Assembly (NCBI GenBank): GCA_013054445.1
Contig: JAAMPI010001435.1
Coordinates: forward strand, 1-14,471
Origin: Cudoniella acicularis
Taxonomy: Eukaryota; Ascomycota; Leotiomycetes; Helotiales; Helotiaceae
Direction of reading: 5' to 3'
DNA: 14,471 nucleotides
Below, one piece after another: positions 1-9,424 of this stretch. Position 1 is the first letter of the stretch, and the number at the start of each line of letters is the position of its first letter. The notes under the pieces are model-generated. The model was not told where the DNA came from and made no database searches. It saw only the letters and a list, made by a program, of their open reading frames with translations. Position numbers and translations under genes: made by a program.

Positions 1-2
1 GG

Positions 3-101
3 CATCCATTGGTCCCGAGTTTCTTTTATGGCAAACTTGAGGTTGTTAAGTCTACCACCCTTCACCCTCTTGAGGAAGCTGAGCTCCATTCTAAGAAATA
101 G
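3..101 (+). other. possible 3' end of a gene entering from the left edge
   Basis: The frame starting at base 3 is open for 32 codons and ends in TAG at 99-101. Its peptide has ordinary amino-acid composition (it includes SFFYGKLEVVK and ends EEAELHSKK). The stop coincides with an abrupt change to AT-rich, stop-dense sequence. That is what the last codons of a protein-coding gene would look like. I do not recognise a family, and an open stretch this short can occur by chance, so this is only a candidate. The sequence left of the window would decide it. Confidence 0.22.
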
Positions 102-1029
102 AGCACTGTTTAGTTTAACTTCTCCTGAGTGCTCTATAACAGATAACATAGTATAGATACTATAGATTAGTCTCTCTTCTCTCCAAATTTAAACCTAATT
201 AAGAACACCTAGTAAGAGCTTAAAAAGCACGTTTTTAAGATGTTTTCTAAGGTTATAGTTGTTATAGACCTAGTTCGACGCCAGGCTAGATTGACTTGAT
301 AATAGTCTGTCCTTTTTAGTCGCTAGTTGATTTAATGACTTGACGACTGACCGAATGACTCACTATCCCGGGGAATCGCTTACGGACTGCTTCGCTTACT
401 AGCGCTATTTATATAGTTAAATATAGCCTCTCTCTCCGAGAGAACCTCTCCTCTCTTTAGCTTAGTCTCTTCGATAATACAGCACCTTCTTGCAAATACG
501 TCCCTACGTGACGTCAAGTCCCTAGTTCCTTTGCAGAGCCGTAACAATAGTGTCTATAGATAAGTTAGAGTATAATAGGTAGCGTCTAGAGTCTTGTTTA
601 TAAGCTACCTAGGATATAATTAATAAAGACTTCTTTAATATACTTATTAAAAGTATACCTAGGAGAATTATAGCCTATATCGAGATAAATAGGTAGTATA
701 TAAAATATTAAACCTAAGGATTACGTAATCGGGTTATTTTTAGTATACGAATTAAAGGGGGATTAATTACGATTACTTTAATCTACTTAGCTTATTATAA
801 TAATAAGAATTTCGTTTGTTATTGTCAAATTAAAATCAGGTGCTGATACTGAGTTTTAGTGAGGATAAAAATCGGTTAACAGCAGTTGTGTAGTACTGTA
901 AGTTATATTAAAGATAGAAGAAACAGGTTATAAGCCCCTAAGATAGTATAGTAGATCACACAGTAGAGTACAGTTTAAAAAGCTTAAGATGCGATTACAC
1001 AAACAGAGAAACACAGACTTCAAAAACAA
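102..1029. other. AT-rich, TpA-rich non-coding stretch, RIP-like
   Basis: No ORF of useful length is present in any frame, and stops are dense. The sequence is packed with TA dinucleotides (for example the stretches around 590-830). In filamentous ascomycetes this is the usual look of repeated DNA mutated by repeat-induced point mutation, with C-to-T changes on both strands. A perfect 12-bp palindrome, GATTACGTAATC, lies at 719-730. No transposase, reverse transcriptase or terminal repeat could be recognised, so the parent element is unknown. Confidence 0.5.
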
Positions 1030-1555
1030 TACTCCTCGAAATGCCCTGGCGATTGGTTCGCATCCCTCTAAATGCCGTATGAAATGAGACAAAATGACGC
1101 GCTGCCCCCTTCCTCCGAAAGTCTAAGAAGATATTGCATAGATACGGGGTGCCATATTGGTGCCTCACAAAACCCTCCCGCGCTGCAGCTCTCTTTCTCC
1201 TTCCAATGCAGCGATCCTATTCTATCCCATCCCATCTCTCCCCTCAATCCTTCTTCTGCCGTTTCCTCAATAGCCCCAGCCTGCGCACACACTTATCAGC
1301 TCGACTCAACGTCAAAGGGACAAACCAACAACACGGCGGCGAGTCCAGAATGCGACATACCTGGATCCGATGCATCACCATCGTCTCCCTCAGGGTCATC
1401 GGGCCCCCTACTGTTCCCATTCCCAGGTTCGCGCGGCCCCGCGAACAGCACAAGATGCTGCCAAGTGCCGGCCACGGGAGTGACAGATCGGTGGCCAGCC
1501 GTGAAAGCCTGAGCCGTGGTCTCGGCTTGGTACGACGTCATAGTGAACAATAAGG
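1030..1555. other. GC-richer island, no gene assigned
   Basis: Base composition rises sharply between about 1030 and 1555, and overlapping ORFs of 60-146 codons open on both strands here. That is expected from GC-rich sequence lacking TA-rich stops. None shows a recognisable domain. The plus strand at about 1185-1265 is strongly pyrimidine-rich (CTCTCTTTCTCC, CCATCTCTCCCC) and is followed by CAAC-rich sequence, resembling a fungal promoter and 5' leader. A short plus-strand ORF could start at the ATG near 1350 and stop at 1551-1553. I read this as a surviving promoter or gene fragment between RIP-like blocks, but cannot show it. Confidence 0.3.
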
Positions 1556-2400
1556 TGCAAGTTTGAAAAGCGTGGTGAGAGTACCTTGGGTTTGATTTCT
1601 CTGATTCAGTCTGTACAGCAAGCTGCCGGGTTGTGAACCATGCCTTCGCTTAGGTAATTATAGCCTTATTGCCTTAGGATACAATGCTAAAACGAAGGCA
1701 TTCTTCTAAATTTATATAAAACTAAAGGGAGACCCTTTGGGACCCCTATTTCTCTGTCTTAATAAGCTTCATCTATTCTCTTTAAAGGTATAATCCCAAG
1801 GGAAGACTCCCTAAAACGGCTCTCGGTGGCTCGTCACGTGATACCGGCTTAAGTGTTAGCCAATCAATAAGTTATAGTATTTTTGGTGCGACGTTTTGGA
1901 TCCCTATCCCCTCTACTCCGTTCTGTCACAAAACGGTGTGGAAGAGGTTGCCCTTAACAAGCTGTACACTGCTTATGGGGTTGAGGCTCTCTTTAAGGAG
2001 GTCGGAGCATAGCGAGATAGCATAAGTTCGTGATCTTCAGGCTACTTTTCAGGCTTTCGAAAACCAAGGTCGGCCACTTGGCTCAAAATCCCTTAAATAA
2101 CCACGAAGTATTATAACTTGTTCTTTGATAGTATAAATAAAAAGAAGCTAAAGCTACATTATCTAATGATAATTACAGCATTTATTATTAAATTTGAATG
2201 GTCGTAAATTTCTTATAGGGCTCGTTAGTGAGTAAATACACCTGAAAAGCACAGACTTATACGATTAGGCTCGTAACATGTGCAATTTATAGCGGGGTCG
2301 AGGAAGCGTAGTGCGCATAGAATCTCGATATAAACATTTCCTATTTCCTACTTCCGTCTTTAGACCTGAGCTGTTACTGCTATAGCCTTGGCATTGTGTT
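1556..2400. other. mostly AT-rich intergenic sequence with relic-like pieces
   Basis: No convincing gene. A 9-bp inverted repeat (ATGCCTTCG at 1640-1648 and CGAAGGCAT at 1693-1701) could form a hairpin with a 44-nt loop. A GC-richer patch at about 1815-1860 contains CGTCACGTGAT. A short open frame, 1878-2012, follows a possible TAG splice acceptor and has a peptide of ordinary composition ending FKEVGA; it could be a gene or transposon relic. The rest is AT-rich and stop-dense. Confidence 0.35.
1640..1701. repeat. 9-bp inverted repeat with 44-nt spacer
   Basis: ATGCCTTCG (1640-1648) is exactly complementary to CGAAGGCAT (1693-1701). The spacer is AT-rich and contains CTTAGG twice. It could be a hairpin or a miniature-element remnant. 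With arms of only 9 bp, chance is not excluded. Confidence 0.3.
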
Positions 2401-2808
2401 TAAAGAGATGAGCCGTCGCAGGTGGAAAGGGCTCTGAACAAGGCGCGGACGGCTAAACCGGTTCGGCCAATCGAGGGTCCTTCGGCCAAAAGTTTTCTAA
2501 CTTCAGAAGTTCAGAAAGGCGGTGGAAGGGCGAGCATCCCTGTCCCGCCTTTTTGCTCCGTGGCCTACTCGTTTTTGCTTGCAACATGGTCAAGGCAGAC
2601 CGTCGCGAACCAGCCAAATTGCCTTTCTTGGGAGCCTCATAGGAATGATGGGGATCGTAAGGCTTTTCTCGATTCTTTGGCACTTTCCCTTCTGCATCAT
2701 CGCGATTGCAAATTTCTCATCAAATATAGTCGCAATCCGTCAAGTTTTCATTGTTTCTCCCATTCCGAGTAACTAGTACTGTTTATGGATTTGGATCCTC
2801 AATAGAAC
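2401..2808 (+). promoter_or_regulatory. presumed promoter and 5' leader of the zinc-finger/kinase gene
   Basis: This GC-balanced stretch directly precedes the ATG at 2809 and codes for nothing recognisable. Visible elements are a CCAAT box in GGCCAATCG (about 2465-2473), the nonamer TTCGGCCAA occurring twice (2462-2470 and 2481-2489), and a 13-base palindrome AACTTCAGAAGTT at 2499-2511. AT-rich AAATATAG near 2722-2729 could serve as a TATA-like element. Regulation by any named factor is not shown; the CCAAT box would fit the fungal CCAAT-binding complex. Confidence 0.4.
2499..2511. promoter_or_regulatory. palindrome AACTTCAGAAGTT upstream of the large gene
   Basis: Six-base arms AACTTC and GAAGTT flank one central base, about 300 bp upstream of the start codon. 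The neighbouring TTC and GAA triplets are one base apart, whereas a heat-shock element needs two, so it does not match that site. It may bind a dimeric regulator. Confidence 0.3.
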
Positions 2809-5219
2809 ATGGATTATACGCAAGTACCCGGTCTCGCTGATGAGCGCGGCAGCCCGCAGGACCACAGAGCACAAACCCAGACAGGGCAAGCATTCTCAGA
2901 CTTTGATACGACAACCGTGAACCCAAACCTAATTTTCATGGACCAAAATATGTTCGATGAACCAGCTCCTGAATTAGGAGTGCACGAAAGTTGGGCTCGA
3001 GCAGCAAACCCGCAACTAGGACCACGAGGCTCCAACATGCATCAACCATCCGTCAACACTGCCCCGCCATTTGCATCAAGACAGACCACAATTCCTCGCC
3101 GTGAATACCACAGCGAGAATAGCACAAGCATCCGAGCACGGTTCAATAGCCAGTTCGATAGTTCCGGGTTCTCGAATGTATCTGCAACTTCAAGTACATA
3201 TTCTGGGCAATTGGTGAGTTCAATTTCCTCACCGTTTAGTTTCTCGTACTAACTTGAAACTAACTACTGGTGATTTCCTCAACTCTCTAGTCAAATGAAC
3301 CCTCTCAATCCGTTCGGATAGCTCCGCATTTTCCGCTTGTGTCGACCTATGCTTCTCTAAATGAGCATCCACAAGCTGCTGGACCTCAAAGAACTCCATC
3401 AATCTCGCAAGTCCAATTTCAATCCGAATTCTTTGACTCTTTGCCAAGGAAAAGAACGCGCGGAGAAGACTACGAAAAGAATTATGATGTCGAGCACAGC
3501 AACGGTCTTTCAATAGCTCAACCTCACCCAGACTCCTCGGAGAGCGTTTTGCTTGAGCAGAACCGCATTGGTTTCATCCGATACTGGCTTATTTCTTTCC
3601 CCGAAGCGTCAGTATTCAATCCGAAACACACGGAATCACTCGCAACTCTAATGAGTGTGCCCATCGAAACCATACAGCAGCTTTGCAACAAACTACTACG
3701 AACCCAGTTTAATCACTTAGCTGGGTCAGTTGGTAACGCTAGGTTTCCTCTTGAAGCCAATAATCCGCTTTCCGTTTCTCTTCTGGAAAGATATGTGCCT
3801 CAGGATACTTCAAGCACATCAGAGTTCACAGCTGTTGTACAGTGGGTAGAGAGACGGGGACCACTGTGTAAGCCCACTTCGAACCACGACCGTCTTGTGC
3901 GAAGGGGAAACAGGATCTATCAGTGCACCCGAGCTTGCGGGACTGCATTTGCCCGTAAAGAGGATTGGATAAGACACGAGCTCTGTAGCAACTATCCTCA
4001 GGAAGGATGGGTTTGCAACTTGCCCTCAACGGTCTCTGTCGAAGGGGTTTTGACTTGCTCACTTTGTGGAGTCCAAAATCCTGATATAGGGCACTCCCAT
4101 CCAACACACACCCCCTGCCACGATAGGAAGACATTTAAGGGGAGAGTCTTTTTCAGAGAGGATCATTTTATTCAGCATTTCGGCAAGGCCCATCCCAGTA
4201 TTCCAGTACGAGAACAAGTGGCAAGAGCACACTTTCACGTCAATAGCCAGTTTCCACGAGAATGTGGCTTCTGCAACGAAAGCCAGTTTCAGAGTTGGCA
4301 ATATCGAGCTGATCACCTGGCCGTTCATTTCAAGGATGGTGGGAAAGATATGAAGGACTGGAGGGTGACCCACGCTGGAGGGCTTCATAATGCCAGTGAC
4401 GATGATGACGACGACGACGGACACGACGATGATGAAGGGGACGACAATGAGCGCAGTGATAACCAAGATGAGAACAGTGGAGAAGGAGCTGGGAACGATA
4501 ACTTCCAAGGTCATGGTGGCGCTTCAAACCAACATCCCGGTGATTCAGGTTATGGGTCCTCTGGAAGGTCTGGAACATCGAGTGGCAACGTGAACTTGTC
4601 GGCGAACAACTACCAATATACTGCTCAGTCCAATAGCTCTGGAGGCCAGCTTTCGATCAATGCTCAAGAGCACCAGGAGAAAAAACATTTGGCTCCAGCA
4701 AGCGACAAAGCTGGAAGGCCAGAAGCACCCTTGAGTCCTCTTCAGGCTCCAACCACACTCCCTCCTCTGTGTCCCACAAAGCAATCAGACTTTCACAACT
4801 TCCAAGGTCCACCACCTTCAACTAACAAGTCGATATTGCTAGTGAGGGAGGCGGTAAATAGTACCGGCGGTGCCAAAGTTTTGTCAGAATTTGCTTCCAA
4901 AGACATCCCTGAGTCAAAGTGTAGAGAAAGCCATTGCAAGAAGCCTACGCATCACCATTTTACAGAAAAGATGAAGACTTTTACAAACAGTATAATGAGG
5001 AAGTTTCAGCCTTTCGGGAAGAAGGAAGTTGTCACGGTATATCGTATGGTATGCATTCAGTTACGTGGGGATATGGTCATTGTTGACGGGTGTCAGATTC
5101 ATGAATTGCATAGGAAGTCCCTGGCCACACGGTCGAATGAGACCGTGTCCACACTTCAGAATCCTGATGAGATTTCCTTCAGGGCAGTTTCGCCCCTTGC
5201 TTCAAGCTCAACATTGTAA
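2809..5219 (+). CDS. N-terminal module (exons 1-2): homeodomain-like plus fungal C2H2 zinc-finger protein
   Basis: Exons 2809-3213 and 3291-5219 give about 777 residues if the TAA at 5217-5219 is used as stop. Residues 1-180 are polar and disordered-looking. A basic PRKRTR at 187-192 could be a nuclear signal. Residues about 228-275 resemble a degenerate homeodomain (RYWLISFPEA...LATLMSVPIETIQQL) without the usual WFxNxR helix. Zinc-finger pairs follow: C347/C351 with H364/C367, C391/C394 with H427/H431, and a clean CGFC...DHLAVH finger (C460, C463, H477, H481). The spacing is that of a known ascomycete C2H2 family. An acidic run (seven Asp from residue 505) and a Ser/Gly/Asn-rich linker lead to a Cys/His cluster at 679-691. 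It likely acts in the nucleus. Either it ends here or it continues into the kinase exon. Confidence 0.8.
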
Positions 5220-8200
5220 GATGACAATATCTAAGAATATTTTCAAAGTTGATAGCTGACTTGAGTAAGGAAGGTGTCCTGCCTTGAGCAAAGATTGCTC
5301 GATGCTCAGATACCATGGGGAACCCATCGGTTCATCCCCGCAGATGCACTAGGCAGAATAGTAACAAAGCGAGCCATCCACGAGGAATTGGACAGAATTA
5401 GTGATCTCTCTGCTTCGGATATTTCCCTCCTCTCACACGCAACATGGGAATATGCTCGCAAGATATTTGCTATTCTTGTGTGCATCGGGAAGGGAAAACT
5501 CGTTTCTTCATTTCTCAGTGAAGGCTTCACAGATGCAAATCTACCAATCAATATTCCTAAAGGCTCTTCACAGCAAAAGAAATGGATCACACCAATCGAA
5601 ACTTTTCGGGGTTGGTCCCCACGAGAGCTTGATGACTTCAGTCGCGTTCAATGGTACTTTCTAGCTCCGATTTTCACAAGACCTAGAACTCAGCACTACG
5701 AACTAGATGACAATTGTGTGATGCCATTCATCAAAGACACGGAGCATGAAGCTCAGTCAGGAGGGTTCAGTGATGTGTGGGAAGTTGTGATCCATCCCGC
5801 ACATCAAAAGTTTTTTGACTCTGTAAGTCAGTTTACATTAATTCTGAATTAATCTAACCGGCCACAGAACGAAAATCCCTCGGTCGCCCTCAAACGACTC
5901 CACTCCAGGAAAGAAGACGATTTCAAACATGAAGCCTATATGCTCACAGCCTTGGCCCAGAATGAACACCACCACCTCATAAAGCTTCTGGCAACCTACA
6001 AATTTAGAGGGCAATATCATTTCATGTTTCCTTATGCGAACTCAAATCTTCGACAGTACTGGGAACAAAAGAAGCCTCATTGGTCTTATGAAACTTTAAA
6101 TTGGATTTTAAAGCAGATGCACGGCATCGCATCTGCGCTGCATGCCATCCACAATTTCCATTCTGCTACGCCTAACAATCAGAGTGTTCATAACAATTCA
6201 CAGCCGGATCGTTTCCTGCATTTTCGACATGCAGTGAATTTTGGAGAGGAAAGATTCGGTCGACACGGCGATCTCAAGCCCGAGAATATTCTCTGGGTGG
6301 AGAGCGTTCCAGGTAGCCTCGGTATCCTTCAAATCGCCGACCTAGGCCTAGGGACGTTTCATACCCTGGGTTCAAGGTCGAACGTCGAAGCTAAGAGTGT
6401 TGGCGGAAGTCCAACGTATGTGCCACCTGAATGCGCTCTAGATCTACCTATCTCTCGGGCGTATGACATCTGGAGTCTTGGGTGCGTTTTTTTTGGAGTT
6501 TATTATATGGCTGTTGGAAGGTTCGGGAGGCTTGGAAAAATTTGCAAATGATCGGCTTAGTAAAGCTCATGACGAGGTATACGATAATAGCTTCTTCATC
6601 GTTGCTTTACACTCAGATACTGGAAAATATGCAGCGAGTGTTCGTCCTGCAGTCCGGGAATGGATCCGTGATCTTCGCACTCACCAACGCGGCTCAGCTT
6701 TCATTCACGACATGTTAGATCTAATTGAACAAGAGATGCTGGTGGTAAAACCTCAAAATCGAATCACATCGGGAAGGCTATCACAAAAGCTTAAGGGTTT
6801 TGCCACAATGTCGGCCATAAATAAAGGTTATTTGTTTCAAGAACTCGCAGTGGCCAAGCACGAAAACGAGATATATTGTGGAGGCATTCCAGATTTCCTC
6901 GACTTGTATTGGACCGAGATCGAAAAAATTACGGGCATGCCAATAAGGAAGAAGACTTCCTCAGACGTGCCAGACTTATCAGCGCAACCACTCGCCGCAT
7001 GTATTGTCACAAAAGGCGCGCACCTATGCTTGAGTGCCACTTGGAGTCTTAATCGAGAATCGGAAGACGACCTAGCCCAGTCGTCTCTACTGGGATTGAA
7101 ACTGGCATCTGATCTGAATGACCCGATCCTCGAACATTTTGCCTCATGTATGCCCTCAACAGCGCCCACTGCCTCGCCCATTGGTCAGATTGCACATCCA
7201 GGCTCTCACTCTCCATCTGTCGAGGGAACTGAGTCAGACGAGACTAGTTCACATAGCACGGTGTTGGAACTGGGGTGGGTTCTGGGAAGTTCTGCCACCA
7301 GCGAAGCAAGCCAAGACGCGGCTATCTTTGGTCTTGACCAGGATCATGACGATCACGCGGCTGGGATAGCAAACAGTGATTCAATACTGATTGGGTTGGA
7401 ATTACCAGGTCAGTAATCGTTGTTGAAGATCCGTTGCACTGATGAATATACTGACTTTACTTTGAATTCCCAGAGGAATATCGTGATAAACCCTTCTTCT
7501 GCGATGTGAATGACGAAAATGATGCCGATATCTGCGAAACTCTCAGCGAGACTCTCTACGAACATACAAAGTTGCAAGCTAGAGCCAATGCGATACCATG
7601 GACACCAGATACAGAAAATTCTCAGTGGCCGAATTCAGATGAGCTCGCACTTGCGCCATCTCCAGGCCCTGCATACTGTGAATATTATTTGTCAATACAA
7701 AATTACATCCGAAGATATCACAAGATCAGAAGGGAGCGGCGGACAATTCTGGGGAGTTGCAAAGCCCAGCCTACAACCTTCGGGCCTTGTGATGAGACCG
7801 TTATCGGAACGCCTGGCTGTCAACAGGGCATCTCTCCCAGCGCCTTTACTCAATGCTCATCGGCCTACATTGAAACTCAGGGCAAACAATCTGAAGGCTG
7901 CCACGATAAGCATGTTGAACGATTTTCAGACACCCTGCAACAACCCAAGATATCCCGTCCAGTCGACTGCGTAACCTACTCACTCGAAACTTTGGTTTCT
8001 ATCTTTCACCCCTGTATGTAATTCATTCCAATTTTATGATACCGACCGCGACTAACTCCTCCAGCCTTTCTCGTCTCTCACTTGTCTCGATCCTCGGTCT
8101 CGACCTTAACCACCGAACTTTGCGCTCCAAAAGACCTCGTCTATGAGTCCGAACATATTATCGGGTTCAACCTTGGCTTTGGTCCACCAATTGACCTCAT

Positions 8201-9245
8201 TGTGTGCCCCTTTATCCCCAGAGATAAAAATCCCTTGTACAGCTATCAGAAGCGCGAAGGGAAAGACAAACTTTACGTGCAAGAGTCACTCCCAATCGTT
8301 GTTAATCTATTCTCGATCGAGTCACATGCTGAAGATCTTGATGCTTGGCTTGATGGAATCATCAATTCCGAGTTTAGGCTTTCCGAATATGTTGACTTGA
8401 TGATGCTCCGGCAAAAAGACCATCATTTCTCTCAGGTTCTGAAAGCCTTAATCTCTTGGTATATGGCATCTAAGAACAAGGTAAGATCTTTATTTCCTTG
8501 TCTTCAGTTCCTGTAAAATCCAGTTGTCATATGTCAGCCGAGTCAAATAGATATTGACTGTGACACCCAGCTCTCGAAGCCAGCACATCAAATATTGCGA
8601 CCCGCATTGAAGCTTCTTATAACAACAACACTCCTAAGCCTTGTCCCAAAAGTCACCGACCTCACCGAATCGCTCTTCAACAACTTGCATTATTCACAGT
8701 CTCCTGCTCAAACTGCCACTGATCTTTCTACTGATGCGCCCAGGCTTTTAACCAGGCAAATAAAAGCTAGTATCTACCATTTACAACAACACTTTTTATA
8801 TGCACTTTTTTTTTCATTTTACCTATGCAATGCAGTTGGATGCAGACGTCAAAATAGCAATTGCATTCTTAGTAGCACATGTGCTAGATCTGGTGAGAAA
8901 TGCGGGTCGAGAATTTGCGAAATACTCAAGGGAGTTCAATTCGACGATTGTGGTGAACAATCATGATGTCACGGAATATGAGATGAATATGCAAACCCAG
9001 CTGTTCGAGAGAGTTTGGGCAAGCATTCTAGACGCGAACGGGAGGATGGGTGGATTGGCCGAGAGATTGAGAAACATAGGTACGTTTTCATTCAAATTCC
9101 TCCCCAACTCGTTATTTTATTTTATACTTTTATGGAATATCTATCAGATCCGCTGACCTGCAACGTAGATTCTATCGCGAAAGGGAAGAAGAAAGAAAGT
9201 GAGGAACATCAATTTGTTTCTGCTATTTTAGAAACAGTGTTGTGA
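2809..9245 (+). CDS. giant composite protein: homeodomain-like/C2H2 zinc fingers, protein kinase, long C-terminal region (frame disrupted)
   Basis: Exons that join in phase with GT..AG borders are 2809-3213, 3291-5215, 5270-5822, 5868-7408, 7474-8013, 8065-8480, 8538-9079 and 9169-9245. Introns are 77, 54, 45, 65, 51, 57 and 89 nt, most with a CTAAC/CTGAC-like branch site. Removing one T from each of two T runs (6487-6494 and 8806-8814) gives a continuous frame of about 1,998 codons. Alternatively an extra intron at 8770-8845 (GTATCT donor) avoids the second break. ATG 2809 is the first start of the frame. The kinase exon has no ATG before residue CVMPF deep inside it, so it must be spliced to something upstream; intron 5216-5269 supplies this in phase. 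Two or three separate genes remain possible. The role is probably regulatory signalling; the substrate is unknown. Confidence 0.6.
3214..3290 (+). other. intron 1 of the large gene
   Basis: The donor is GTGAGT at 3214, the branch-like TACTAAC is at about 3247, and the acceptor is CTCTAG ending at 3290. Exon 1 ends on a complete codon and exon 2 continues in frame. Retention would stop translation inside the intron. Confidence 0.8.
5216..5269 (+). other. intron that links the zinc-finger exon to the kinase exon
   Basis: The donor GTAAGA starts at 5216 and overlaps the TAA stop of the upstream frame. A CTGAC branch-like site lies at about 5256-5260, and the acceptor is TAAG ending at 5269. Exon 2 leaves two bases and exon 3 supplies one, so the frame continues exactly into the kinase exon. 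The AAG acceptor is weaker than a TAG or CAG. This junction decides whether the locus encodes one fusion protein or separate genes. Confidence 0.6.
5270..7416 (+). CDS. kinase module (exons 3-4): fungal Ser/Thr-type protein kinase with one-base frame break
   Basis: The exons are 5270-5822 and 5868-7408, with intron 5823-5867 (GTAAGT..CACAG). An N-terminal segment (FIPADALGRIVT, then ARKIFAILVCIGK) is typical of a large ascomycete kinase family. Numbering along the joined protein, the glycine loop is GGFSDVW from residue 941, the ATP lysine is K970 in VALK, and the helix-C glutamate is E983. The catalytic loop is HGDLKPEN with D1096, the metal site is DLG with D1119, the substrate loop ends YVPPE, and YDIWSLG is at about 1160. 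HRD is HGD and DFG is DLG, so an active enzyme is plausible but not certain. After WSLGCVF the frame shifts at T8 (6487-6494): the uncorrected frame stops at 6549-6551, while the +1 frame continues through the kinase C-lobe (ending KPQNRITSGRLSQKL) to 7408, and on to TAA 7414-7416 if unspliced. Confidence 0.82.
6487..6494 (+). other. T8 homopolymer at which the kinase frame breaks
   Basis: Eight consecutive T bases lie inside the conserved ...DIWSLGCVF segment. Upstream coding continues only in one frame and downstream kinase sequence (LEFIIWLL...) only in the next. One T fewer restores continuity. No reasonable intron spares the conserved segment: the one GT..AG choice nearby would delete it. 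It could be assembly error, an early inactivating mutation, or slippage. Confidence 0.75.
7474..9245 (+). CDS. C-terminal module (exons 5 to last) of the large gene, function unknown
   Basis: Exons 7474-8013, 8065-8480, 8538-9079 (or 8538-8769 plus 8846-9079) and 9169-9245 continue the kinase frame and end in TGA at 9243-9245. The introns are GTCAGT..CCAG (7409-7473), GTATGT..CCAG (8014-8064), GTAAGA..TCAG (8481-8537) and GTACGT..GTAG (9080-9168). The peptide includes an RRYHKIRRERR basic patch, a globular stretch around LPIVVNLFSIESHAEDLDAWLDGIIN, the segment PRLLTRQIKASIYHLQ, and a helical stretch VKIAIAFLVAHVLDLVRNAG. From memory, the last parts resemble the C-terminal region of fungal zinc-finger regulators that carry an SPR-LxNRQLK motif. 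This is inference, without a named domain. There is no ATG at its start, so it depends on splicing from the kinase exons. A T9 run may break the frame. Confidence 0.6.
8806..8814 (+). other. T9 homopolymer: second frame break, or polypyrimidine tract of an intron
   Basis: The frame reading PRLLTRQIKASIYHLQ upstream and the frame reading VKIAIAFLVAHVL downstream differ by one base across this T9 run. Dropping one T joins them. Alternatively an intron 8770-8845 (GTATCT donor, TGCAG acceptor) joins them in phase, with the T run as its pyrimidine tract. That intron lacks a clear CTAAC/CTGAC branch site and shortens the segment by about 25 residues. Confidence 0.5.
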
Positions 9246-9424
9246 TCCAAATCGAGCCACTGTAAGATTGACGAAAATTCTCTATATGTTTACGCTTAGC
9301 GGGCTGGGAATCATTGAGACCGGGGCTCTAAGCACTATACTTTGGTGGTGATTGTACAAAATTCATTGATCTTGTGATATGAGTAAACGAGGATTTATAT
9401 GTACTGTGAAGGAAAAAATAAGCC
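9246..9424. other. 3' flank of the large gene
   Basis: No ORF is recognisable. This presumably includes the 3' untranslated region. An A-rich GGAAAAAATAAG at about 9411-9420 could act in polyadenylation, but nothing here fixes the transcript end. Confidence 0.3.

Noticed and set aside
2491..2516. Heat-shock element
   Set aside because: TTC and GAA triplets alternate, but the spacing is one base instead of the two a heat-shock element needs.
2422..2776. Open frames of 84-116 residues upstream of the large gene
   Set aside because: Several frames on both strands are open in the same GC-balanced stretch and none has a recognisable motif. The position fits a promoter and leader.
4059..4578. Minus-strand ORFs opposite the zinc-finger exon (hydrophobic, valine/isoleucine-rich or histidine-rich)
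   Set aside because: They are antisense of the Asp-rich GAC/GAT codon run in the real gene and have no independent support.
6482..6530. Small intron that would hide the T8 frame break
   Set aside because: A GT..AG pair exists, but removing it would delete the conserved kinase segment that is intact on both sides of the T run.
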